From positions 750,001 through 814,000 of the forward strand of contig JAIGNY010003296.1 of NCBI GenBank assembly GCA_020152595.1: a stretch of 64,000 nucleotides of DNA. The letters are read 5' to 3'. This DNA is from Chiridota heheva (taxonomy: Eukaryota > Echinodermata > Holothuroidea > Apodida > Chiridotidae). Shown here piece by piece: positions 39,750-49,578 of the stretch. How positions within the stretch are numbered: the first letter of the stretch is position 1; each line of letters opens with the position of its first letter. The notes under the pieces are model-generated. The model saw only the letters and a program-made list of their open reading frames with translations, had not been told where the DNA came from and ran no database searches. The translations under genes and the position numbers were made by a program.

Positions 39750-40945
39750 CTTTTGAATAAAAAGTAGTAGATGTCTTACGACGATATCAATGCAGCTTTC
39801 GTTGTGAGTACAAAATGTTTAGTAAAGTTATAAAAAATATGCATTGAATGGTACTGGTTATCCATGATGGAAATAGCAATATTCACAAATTCATCAAACT
39901 AATCATCCCCAAAATTTCCTATTCTAGGTATTTCATATACTTTTTAGTCTTATATCATGGTAATTTTAACACTGTTAAAACAACTTAACTTTTTGCAAGC
40001 TTTCTTGTAATCAAAGTTATTCTAGTTTGAAGTTAATTAGCATATTCCATATGTTTAACCATCTACGCAGTTTTTAATTATTTCCACAATGCAGTGGAGA
40101 CTTAGTTTGCGATAAGCTCGCAATCATTTCTTTGAAGGTTATTGTATCCATGCATCGTAGTCGCGATACTTAGCAACTTAATACCAGAAATTTAAATGAT
40201 TTATTTCCTGCTAAGTTTGAGCACTAATTTGTAACGGCATTTAAATATATGTCACTTAAATAACCGAAGCTGAAATGCTACTAACGTAGTTGTAGTATCA
40301 ATTAAATTCACTATTTTTACGTGTAAAATAGTTACATTACTGATTGACATATACCGTATTTGAGGTCGGGCGCTTACGAAAATAGAATTGCTCCACATTT
40401 TAGGTCCAAATTTACCCCCCGGATTTTTCCTAATTAGCGCCCATGCTCGGGCCGCGTATAATGTGCTATTCGAATTGTATATGGACTCGTTTTATACTAG
40501 CCATCACAAAAACACCGTCAGCGTCAGACACAAATAAGCAAACAATGCACACAACTTTTCAAATTAATCAAATGAATTATGTTATCAGTCAAAACATGTT
40601 TGGTGGTCGCTTATCAGAGCAGGGCGCAAAGTACGTCGAATACGTTATTTCTTCTTAAATTACAGTGTGTGTCATTGGTTTTTCTAAAATTTGGATACTT
40701 TTCTATGTATAATAGAATGACATAATTACAGATGGAATCTTGTTTCAAAAAAATTGCTTGACACCCGCTGATAATTATGCTTCATTTGTGTAACGTCACT
40801 TCCGCGGCGGTTGATTGGTTTATCAGTATGAGCAAAGAATTAAACCAATCAAAAGTGTTCATTTATATTGTATATTTCTGTCTACGTCAACAAAATAATT
40901 GGCTTTTAATTATCTACGTTTATATGAACTTCAAATTTTACTTAC
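39750..40945 (-). other. Intron, no exon seen
   Basis: A 1.2-kb intron. A GC-richer segment at 40360-40450 and a fragment with AACGTCACTTCCGCGGCGG at about 40793 resemble arms of the fold-back family at 41484. Confidence 0.55.
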
Positions 40946-41017
40946 AAATGACTTAAAAAGACACTTCCCTGAAAAGCACCCGACTCGATAAATCTTATTT
41001 CGTTGTTGGAAAAATCC
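40946..41017 (-). CDS. RXFP-like gene, LRR exon 7
   Basis: 72 bp, acceptor CTTTCTGACAG|G, donor CATTT|GTAAGT, phase 2. Encodes DFSNNEIRFIESGAFQGSVF then LSH. Confidence 0.9.
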
Positions 41018-42465
41018 CTGTCAGAAAGAAATTTGGCATTTAGGATTATATAGGATTACATGATAATATATTAGTTTAGCAATTGCATATATAAAATTAA
41101 AGGATTATAATCCTATAATTTGCATAGGTTTATAGAACAATTCCATAATTGTAATCCTATGGTTTACTTAGGAGGATTATATATTAGTTTATCCTCTGCA
41201 CATTTTCTCCGATCTTTTGCAAATAAATACATTAGCTAATTTTAAGATTAAAATACATTCCTTACTTCACGGGATTCTTGATAAAAAAAGGATTACATGA
41301 GAATGTACACCACTTTCTGTTCTCCACTTGAAAGCCATTAATGTGATCAATAATGTTAACATTCACAGAAATTACAGGGTAACACATATGGAGCTTTGCT
41401 TAACGAATCTAATCACTTTTGCTCGTATCAAATGGAAACCTTTTTTGAACGCATGGTATTTTGTACATTTTTGTACAATACTTTGAAGGAAAAGAATCGT
41501 CCAGTAAATAAATGCAGAAGTGAACGCCGCTGTGCTGGTAACGTCACTTCCGGTTTTCAATTTGTTGTATTGATTGCGAGAAATCTGTGATGCTATCGAT
41601 GGCACATGTAGGCGTCTATGTCAGTTGGTTCGGTCCGACGTATATGTGATTGATAACATAGCAGATTTTAATAGGGAATATTGAAAGCTGGAAGTAACGT
41701 TACAAGCTCGACGGCGTTCACTTCTACATGTATTTAGTGGACGATTTGTTTCCTTTAAAAGAATAGCATAAACGCTATCTTACTTTTAACGAATCATGCA
41801 TACATTATATGTTTCCTGTCATTCATAATTTGGTGAATCTGTACTTGCATGGTTGTCGGTAGCTTATGCGAGTAACATAAATTCACAACACTTTCCAATA
41901 AGATGATGCTCTTCATACATTTTTTTACACACTTTTCTAGTTTAGAACAATACATACGTATTGGAATATCATTTAGAGCTTAATCATTACAAAACTTTAC
42001 CGTTGATATTATCTTCTTTCATGTTTTATCGAATTAAGACTCCACGGCAACGAAGAAGTTTTGTACAAAAATGAAAATCAGATTAAAAAGTTGGACACGA
42101 ATTACTTTCGACAAAACCTCTACAGCAAAATAACTACATAAGTGCATGCAACATATATAAAATAATAAACCTTCTTGAAAATTATCAGATATGAAATGAT
42201 AATATTTAAAGTTGCATAGCGGTGTGAAATATCCTTCGTAGTAATGAACAAAATTTTCCTTTTCAAAATTATCAGATATTAATAAATATATTCAAAATTG
42301 CCTAGCGGTGTGAAAAATTCTTCGTAGTAATGAACAAAATTTCCCTTTTTATCAGTATCGTTGTCCGCTTCCAATACAATTTCCATGTTTATGGAATGAT
42401 ATGGAAAATATTAATTATGGATAGATCTAAACAGTTCCAAAAATATTAACAGAAAATAAACTTAC
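41018..42465 (-). other. Intron with AGGATTA repeats and fold-back element
   Basis: A 1.4-kb intron. Positions 41035-41300 contain repeated AGGATTA/TAATCCT words, including the palindrome AGGATTATAATCCT at about 41101. A fold-back element follows (41484-41762). A pair of near-identical words (TAGCGGTGTGAAA.AT.CTTCGTAGTAATGAACAAAATTT) lies at about 42217 and 42303. Confidence 0.6.
41484..41762. mobile_element. Fold-back element with GTGAACGCCG arms
   Basis: The left arm contains AATCGTCCAGTAAATAAATG and GAAGTGAACGCCGCTGTGCT; the right arm (41680-41762) carries the reverse complement (CGACGGCGTTCACTTC, ATGTATTTAGTGGACGATT). Arms are about 75-80 bp, spacer about 120 bp. A related single arm lies at about 56480-56600. 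Non-coding. Confidence 0.7.
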
Positions 42466-42537
42466 AAGTATATCAGAGATGTTAAACCCTCCATATTCCC
42501 CTGCGTGATAGCGCCGATCTTATTATAAGGTAGAATC
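42466..42537 (-). CDS. RXFP-like gene, LRR exon 6
   Basis: 72 bp, acceptor CATGTTTCAG|G, donor TACTT|GTAAGT, phase 2. Encodes ILPYNKIGAITQGNMEGLTS then LIY; the usual Phe position is Met (NMEGL). Confidence 0.9.
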
Positions 42538-43016
42538 CTGAAACATGAGGGTAAAAAGAAACCTTTGTAGATGGACTATGGGAGTTCATCAATGAAATAT
42601 CATAACTTATTATTAATCATTTCTAAAGTTAATTATTGTTAGTATCATCATCAATCATCTTTATAGTTAGGCCTAATTAGTATCATTATCAATTATTATA
42701 TGTAATTCACTATTGAAATACACATATACAATGCAATTCAAGCTTTCTAATTGGTGAAACATAAGTTCTTCAATTTTAATAATCATAAATATTAACCATA
42801 AATTATTATCTCATCACCCACACATTGATATATGTGGGGATGAGATGTTGTAGTCACTTTGCTGTATAGGCAAATAACTGCCTATACCTCCCACACTTTA
42901 TGGTCACCCTTGATATTATGGGGCTGGTGGGGCCCACCTCATATGATGACCTCATATTAGGGGTTAGGCGTCAACAGTTTTTGGAACGGGACAACATTTG
43001 GTGAATTTTGCGCCTG

Positions 43017-43095
43017 TCCATGTGTATGTGTGTATGTTTTGTGAGTGTGCGTGTTTTGTGTGTCTGTGTGTGTGCGTGCGCGTGTGTGCGTATGC
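43017..43095. repeat. (GT)n-rich microsatellite
   Basis: Interrupted TG/TGCG dinucleotide run. Confidence 0.8.
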
Positions 43096-43639
43096 ACCAA
43101 TTAATTTTGTGCCGCTTATAACTCAAAATTGTAATACACACATGAACCAAAATTGCAGGACGGATACCCCTGGCTGCAATGAGAATTTCTTACCAAAATC
43201 AAGTTGGTTTCCTTTTTAAGTCAAACTTTAACAATGATTTTAAGGGCTTATTATGAACTCATTTTTGTTCCACTTTTAATTCATAAATACATGATCTACA
43301 CCAACCTTAATGTTATACTATGATGCTTTGGTACATGAACTTGTGTCCCATAGATACTTTGGACAAGCGATTGCTTTCTTGTAATTTTTATCATAGATGT
43401 GTTAAATAAATGGAAAATGAACACACAAAATAAGCGCCTGAAATTGTTTTTATATAAATTTTCAACCATAAACCATTACAGTGTACATGGTATTGAAGAG
43501 AATATGATTGCATCAAACACTTCTCATGATCATTATCATGTTAACCCCTGTACCATGTTTCACAAATATAAATCATGCCTAATTAGAGCTATGAGCTCAG
43601 CTTAAACACTTTGTGTTAAAATCTATTGTTATGCAAATC

Positions 43640-43765
43640 ACCTAATCATCGATCATCATCATCATCATCGATCATCATCGATCATCATCATCATCAATCA
43701 TCATCGATCGTCATCATCATCATCGATCATCATCATCGATTATCATCACCAATTATCATCATCAT
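43640..43765. repeat. (ATC)n / ATCG microsatellite
   Basis: Imperfect ATCATCATCG array. The open frame through it is an artefact. Confidence 0.85.
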
Positions 43766-44050
43766 CGAATATTGGTTTAGTATTCTCCCAAATACTAACA
43801 AGCCAATTAACAGATCAATACTTGACCAAAGTGATGTACCTATTATGAATCATATATACTGGCGACGTTTGAGATATAATTTCATAAGCGGATGTCCCTT
43901 TTTAATATAGAATATAAAACAAGATTAAGATATTTCCTTGTGCAAACACGCATCAGATCTCGTGAACACTTTGTAAATCCAAGAATCGGTTATTTACATA
44001 TTCCTGGTATAACGCCGTATCTAATCGATAAGGCAGAAGATACTTGTAAA

Positions 44051-44416
44051 CAGTCCGGTGCAAACTCCCGAACAGAAGATCTCCCAATTGGGAGATTTTT
44101 GTCATTATGCATCTTTCCAAATTCAAATTTCTCAAATCTCACCAGGGAATTTGAAAGAAATCTGTAAAAAACTCATTTCGATATTTTCTAAAGAGCAGAT
44201 TTTAACATTTTAGTCACCACTAAAAGCTGAAAGTATGCAGAAATTTGAATTCCAATATCATTTGCAAAGTGTGCAACTTTAGAATTACAGAAATTGAAAT
44301 GCAAAAACATTAAATAACGGCTGCAACTTATTAGTAACAATTTGAATTATGGTCACCGCGCATGTCCCGATCTCCCAATCAGGAAATCCCCGCGATCGGG
44401 AACGTGAGTCGGACTG
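44051..44416. mobile_element. CAGT-terminal MITE, copy C (366 bp, 5-bp TSD)
   Basis: Starts CAGTCCGGTGCAAACTCCCG and ends CGGGAACGTGAGTCGGACTG. GTAAA flanks both sides (44046-44050 and 44417-44421). Sub-terminal GATCTCCCAATTGGGAGAT and CCCGATCTCCCAATCAGG palindromic words resemble the GATCGGGAGA words of copies A and B. The interior differs, so it is a distinct subfamily. Confidence 0.8.
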
Positions 44417-44720
44417 GTAAAGAAGTAACAATTTCGTGTGAAATGATCCCTATACAAAGTATTGTTGTCGACCTAATCTTTACCTAATTTCCTTCTTCTA
44501 CCCATTTTCATTCCTTACCACGGTCACTTTGACTACAAATTAATGCTTATTCAGAGGCTGAACATGAACATAACATAAAGAAAGGAGATTTGTTTTTCCT
44601 TTGGTAATTTTCAGACAGTCAATCAGTAATTCATTTCCATGATTTCTGCAAAAACAGATCAATAAATCAATAAGTGAGAAGTCAGATTGTAAAATGATCA
44701 AATTATAATGTTATACTTAC

Positions 44721-44792
44721 AACTTTTGTAACTTGTTCAAGTATCGAAAGCTTCCTGTGTGAATTTGCGTTATCCCGCATCCAGTAATTTCG
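44721..44792 (-). CDS. RXFP-like gene, LRR exon 5
   Basis: 72 bp, acceptor TTGTTTTAAG|C, donor AAGTT|GTAAGT, phase 2. Encodes EITGCGITQIHTGSFRYLNK then LQK. The usual Asn of the LxxN core is replaced by Cys. Confidence 0.9.
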
Positions 44793-44816
44793 CTTAAAAC
44801 AAAGATAAACGTTTTC

Positions 44817-45455
44817 TTAAAAGGTATAAGGGTGTTTCAGCTGACGTCATAAGGTCACATGACTTTGTTTACATCGCCATTTTGTCAGGAAGGAGCACTG
44901 TCGTCTGCTGTACACTTGATTAGACCTACGCACGTTTGCATATTGTTATATAAGATTATTTTTGTAAGATAATTATGCCGGAATCTTGCTGTGCCGTTGG
45001 TTGCACAAATTGATGCGTGCGGGGGAATACAAATTAGAAAAAAACATTTTTTCGATTTCCGTCTGACCCTGATCGATATTCGAAGCGGGTTTCTGCTGTA
45101 CGACGCGACGGCTTTCAACCTACGCTTCACACTAGGATTTGCATTGAGCACTTTATATCAGGTATGTAGGCTTTGTCTAAGTATAAGGAACAACCAGCTG
45201 GCGTTAGCATTAAAGTTACTCTTCGTGTACCCGGTGAATATAGACAACTTAAGGAAAATATCAATTAAATTCGGAAGCGAACAAAAAAAACTGCAATTAG
45301 TAAAATTCGCTGCACTGGTAGGTTAGCATGTAGTATTTTGTTGTACGTGTGATGTAACTGAGCTGTGTGAAGACGCGTGGAAAGCAATGACGCCTCTGCC
45401 GTAAAAAATCGAGTCCAGTTGAGTTGGAGTCACGTGATGAAATCCCTCATATAGT
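44817..45455. repeat. THAP-exon-containing repeat, copy B
   Basis: Similar to 15890-16516 throughout, same orientation. Promoter-like words occur upstream (GACGTCA, GGTCACATGAC, TTTACATCGCCATTTTG, TATATAAG), then a THAP exon with donor, then intron-like DNA. Confidence 0.75.
44975..45161 (+). pseudogene. Decayed THAP zinc-finger exon, copy B
   Basis: Starts ATG and encodes MPESCCAVGCTN, the first C-x4-C half of a THAP zinc site, then two in-frame stops (TGA after ACAAAT, TAG after ACAAAT), then a conserved block SAVRRDGFQPTLHTRICIEH that includes the Cys-x2-His half, ending FISG|GTATGT with a good donor in phase 1. The invariant Trp before SAVRR is Arg here (CGG). The domain therefore cannot be expressed as is. 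Family knowledge: THAP modules bind DNA and occur in transposases and host regulators. Confidence 0.75.
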
Positions 45456-45716
45456 GTGACAATTTGCCTAGTGTGAAATAGGATGGCTTCCAAATCTATT
45501 GTTTCACTTGTTTTAAACATAATCGTGTATACTGAGTAAATGAATGAGAGATAAAACGAATATGTATTCATTTTAATGTATTCTGATATCAACAATAAAT
45601 TGACATACGTAAAACCCGTCGTAAATTAAAGCGTCCAAAATTGTTATGCAACAAGGTGTTTAACATTTTTTTCTAAATATTTCAAAATCCCCAAGATAAT
45701 GATCAAAACTACTTAC

Positions 45717-45792
45717 AGAGTTTGCAAATTTCTCAAATCTCGGAAATAGATCTGCAGCAAGTTTTTCTGGAAATTTGTTGCGTGAAATATCG
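45717..45792 (-). CDS. RXFP-like gene, LRR exon 4, frame-broken
   Basis: Flanked by acceptor TTTTCCAAAG|C and donor CTCT|GTAAGT like its sisters, but 76 bp instead of 72. The first part reads DISRNKFPEKLAADLF in the incoming frame; the last part reads RDLRNLQT as LRR only in a frame one base away. Included as is, it shifts everything downstream. Because LRR exons are phase-symmetric, skipping it restores the frame. A real mutation, an assembly error, or a non-standard splice site are all possible. Confidence 0.75.
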
Positions 45793-48700
45793 CTTTGGAA
45801 AATAAAGATGAAACAAAATGATTGGTTAAATTTATTACAAAAAGTACAAACATCAGGTTTCCTCCCCCTCCCTCTCCTGCTAGAACATTTATTGTTATTA
45901 GTGTCGTTGTGTTAAAAGAGGATCCCCGCCGCGTTGCCAGAAATTGTCCACGAGGTAAGAGATACCTGGGAGCAGGGGGTGGTGGGGGGTACTAACAGCT
46001 ATAATACTTAGGAAGAGCCATATGTTAGATGTCAAGAAGATAGTTTTGGTTAGGTACAATATTCTATGCACTGAGTCAGTGGGGAAATATTCGGACGGAG
46101 AGGGGAAAAGCCTTCGTTCGTGATTGGGAGGGAAATGCCACCATGCTCAAAGTATTGCTGATACCGAGGATTTCGTTAGCATACCTAATGGAGCTATATA
46201 CTAACATATCGTAGATTTGGATATCAGGCTCTGTCGGGTTTTATTACAAAGGCTTCACTGAGATTGCTGTAAGTATATGCACACTTATTAAAGTAGCGAT
46301 ATCGTGTCATACCAAATGGCATAGTGATGTCATACATTCTGTACATTGCAGAAACAGTCCTTACTAACGTCATCAATTTAACATACATAATATAACATAA
46401 CAAGATTACGGGCTAAGAAGAGTTAGTCACCCCATAAAAGCCCAAACTAACACCACCACCACCACACAAAAAAATTAAAGACGCCCAGAGTTAGTAAAGA
46501 ACTTAACGATGTTGACCTTAAAATTGTGAACAGAATTAGAGACTTGTTGGAAGATAGCTTTACTCACCTAAAATGTACAGAAAATTCAGAATAAATCATA
46601 AAATGACGATAATTAGCATGAACATAAGGTACGTTGATATATTTAATCAAAGATTTGTTAAGCATAAAAAGGAACTAAATTAACGTTGACAAATTATTCA
46701 ATTTAATTAACGTTGACAAATTATTTTGTTTGAAAAGTTAAATGAACATTCTAGAAGTATTCGTTGGTGCACTGTATTTACTGTTGATAAGTACGGCGAT
46801 AGCCCTCCTTTAAAATATATTCTAACTGCATTTTTGAAGGGAATTCCTGTTTTGATTCCCTGGAAGAAACTTCTCATGTTCATTGCGTGAAAGCGTTAAA
46901 TAATATTTACAAACGCAAGTTAATCGAAAATTAATTGTTAAGAATAACAAAAAGTGTACAACATCATGCTTAAGATATCATTAAGTTTCTTATTCCATGC
47001 AATAGCCTAAACAATTCTCTAATGCACTTTTCTGTAGTAGTATAATTTGTATGTTAGAATATATGAGTTCTGAAATATCCATGTTGCCAGAATTATCTTG
47101 GATATGTTCATACATCCGTGGAATAAATAAAATTGTGTAATCACTCATTTTAGGAGAAAGCTACTATTTTCATGGTAGTTTTTACAATGAAAATTGCTGT
47201 AAAGTCAATAATTCTCATAGTATTTCAATCTCGTGCAACATGCTGACAAGGCAAGGACGATGGTTTCTGTCATGAATGAGGAACATAAATGTATTTGAGT
47301 GAACTAATGCAGCGCTGTTGTTTGAGTACTTCAATTTAAACAGTTTATTGTTGGTGAGCTATTTACTTTAAAATTTCTCTCGAGGAATTGAAAGAATATG
47401 GATGTATATGATAGATGACTATTAAAAACAACAAATTGATGAAAAAGCATGTTAATATCTAATTACGTTTAGGAGTTGTTGCATTGCAAGGATTTCTCAA
47501 GTGGGTTGACAAGTGGCCTTACAGTCAGACAGTTTACAATGTTATGTCTTGCTTGCAGATCCAAGACAACGTGTATGTATTTTTTTTGAAAAGTAATGGC
47601 CTCTTTCTAAATGCTTAGTGAAATGATTCACTTGAGATATGACATTATAATCAATTCTTTTTGTATTTCTATCAAATGAAAACATTTTCTTTCATTAAGA
47701 GTACATGAGCATAGGCCTGGAGTTGCAATTATGACATCACACTTTACACTGCAAGATGCCTTTTCAACACACTGGTGAAATGATTGAAATGCAGTAACTC
47801 TTAAACACTAATAGGATATCAACAATGGTTTTCAATTTGTTTCTGTAATAGTCCTCTATGCTGCGAAAATTCGTGGGAATATTCTTTTAACCGATTAGCC
47901 CAAGTCGCTATATACATAATATCGAATCTGAAAAGAACGATGGATTTCTTCATGACTGAGAGACATCAATGTATTTTGTTGTCAATCACGCAACTATAAC
48001 TGTTCTTTTAAGAACTGGGTGGTGTATTAGTGAGCTTTTCACGTTTGCTCATCATGCATTCAAGGAATATATTCGTGAATATATTCGTGAATTTTAAATT
48101 TCAAATTTTGAATAGAGGACTGTTACAGAAATAAATTGATGACAAACCATGTTGATATCTTATTCTGTTAAGGAATTGTTGCACTGGATTTCACCAGTGT
48201 GTTGAAAAGTGACATTACAGTTAACAATGTGATGTCGTAAATATCCCTTTAACCAATTAACAGCACCTCGAGCCCAAATCGCAATGTATTTGAATATTTG
48301 ACGGAATAACTGCAAGAGGGACACAACCACATTGGTTCACTTTAACGAAATCATTGCTTGGAGATGCCCTTTGCCGTCCTAGCGTTTATACCAACATTGA
48401 TAAGGTGATAGTTTGATCAATTCTGTATATTTTACTTTAGGTCCGTCTTTTGTAAGGTTTTAGATAAATCTGTAAATTTTAGTCATATCTTTCTTTCCGG
48501 TTGGAAAAATGAAATTGGAAAATTAATTTTTTAATGAAAAATTGGTAAAAATGACAGAAAATTAGATTACATTAAATAAATTTATAATTAAATTATAAAA
48601 AACTTTTAATGAAATTGTAGGATATTTCATTGGATGAAATTTCCCAATTAGCAGCATTTCTTTTTTAATTTACCAGTGACTGTGCAATATTTTGTTTTTA

Positions 48701-48889
48701 ACTTTGAAATGTTGGGGTTCTTACCCCTGTTCCTTCCTACTCCCCTGATTCGGAGAATCCAATAATGCTTCACCTGCAAAAAAAGCTGGCTATATTTCAT
48801 ATGGTCAAGATCAAACAGTAAGAGAATTAACAGAGATAACATACCATCCATATAGAGTAGTTGTGGTAATATTTCAATATTTTACTTAC
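45793..48889 (-). other. Intron, 3.1 kb
   Basis: AT-rich. Positions 47430-48245 contain inverted and direct copies of a related segment (separate entry). No exon recognised. Confidence 0.6.
47430..48245. repeat. Direct and inverted copies of a 120-bp segment
   Basis: Copy a (47430-47550, plus), copy b (47725-47870, minus) and copy c (48110-48245, plus) share CATGTTGATATCTTATT, TGTTGCA(C/T)TG, CACCAGTGTGTTGAAAAG and ACAATG(T/G)(T/G)ATGTC words. Copies b and c can fold into a stem around about 240 bp of spacer. No coding. Confidence 0.65.
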
Positions 48890-48961
48890 AGATGTTGTAA
48901 GTTAGTAAGGTTCGCAAAGTGCCTCCTTTCCAAGCGCAGAGTGTTTCGGTCAGACAATATC
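48890..48961 (-). CDS. RXFP-like gene, LRR exon 3
   Basis: 72 bp, acceptor ATTTCTAAAG|G, donor CATCT|GTAAGT, phase 2. Encodes ILSDRNTLRLERRHFANLTN then LQH. Confidence 0.9.
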
Positions 48962-49506
48962 CTTTAGAAATAGAACGGAATTTTGGAAAAAGAAAACCAT
49001 AAAATGAAATCTCGAGAAACTCCCGTCCTATGAATAAACTTGATTTATTGATACTACTAAATTCGCAAAGAACTTTTTACTCGTAAGCAATATTACCTGA
49101 ACAATGAGCGACAAAGTATATGTAATACCATCTACGATGAAATTTATACGTCACAAATTACTAGGAAGATTGAAACAATCCTAAAATATCTGAATATTTG
49201 TTGATTGATTCCGAAAGTAATTCTTGTATTTTTTCACATATAACAATCTAACTAAGGTAATTAATAAATATTCAAATCGCCATGAAATGAACATGAACTG
49301 ACTTTCAATTAATCAATCGGTTTCATCAAATAATATGTTTTTGAACATACTGAAACCGCCTTTCAATCGGCTTATATTGTGTTTTCAATGATCCTTTACC
49401 ACATTTTACTCGGCGAACATTTTCGAAATACTTTTTGTAGGTTTTTCATTTTAAAACAAATGAATAATATATCAAGATAAATTCCATATGATTGAAAAAT
49501 ACTCAC
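48962..49506 (-). other. Intron, no exon seen
   Basis: A 545-bp AT-rich intron. Confidence 0.6.
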
Positions 49507-49578
49507 AAATTTTCCAAATTTACCAGGTTTGAAAACGTATTTGGATGAAGATTTTGTATCTGGTTGTAAGATAAATCT
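49507..49578 (-). CDS. RXFP-like gene, LRR exon 2
   Basis: 72 bp, acceptor TACCTTGCAG|A, donor AATTT|GTGAGT, phase 2. Encodes DLSYNQIQNLHPNTFSNLVN then LEN, a textbook LRR. Confidence 0.92.

Larger units (their letters stand above)
42538..44720 (-). other. Intron with microsatellites and MITE copy C
   Basis: A 2.2-kb intron. Contents: a short hairpin at 42808-42845 (ATCTCATCACCCACACAT facing ATGTGGGGATGAGAT), a GT-rich run at 43017-43095, (ATC)n at 43640-43765 and the MITE at 44051-44416. No exon recognised. Confidence 0.6.
44793..45716 (-). other. Intron containing THAP repeat copy B
   Basis: A 924-bp intron, largely filled by the THAP-exon repeat (44817-45455) lying antisense to the receptor gene. 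No receptor exon recognised. Confidence 0.65.
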
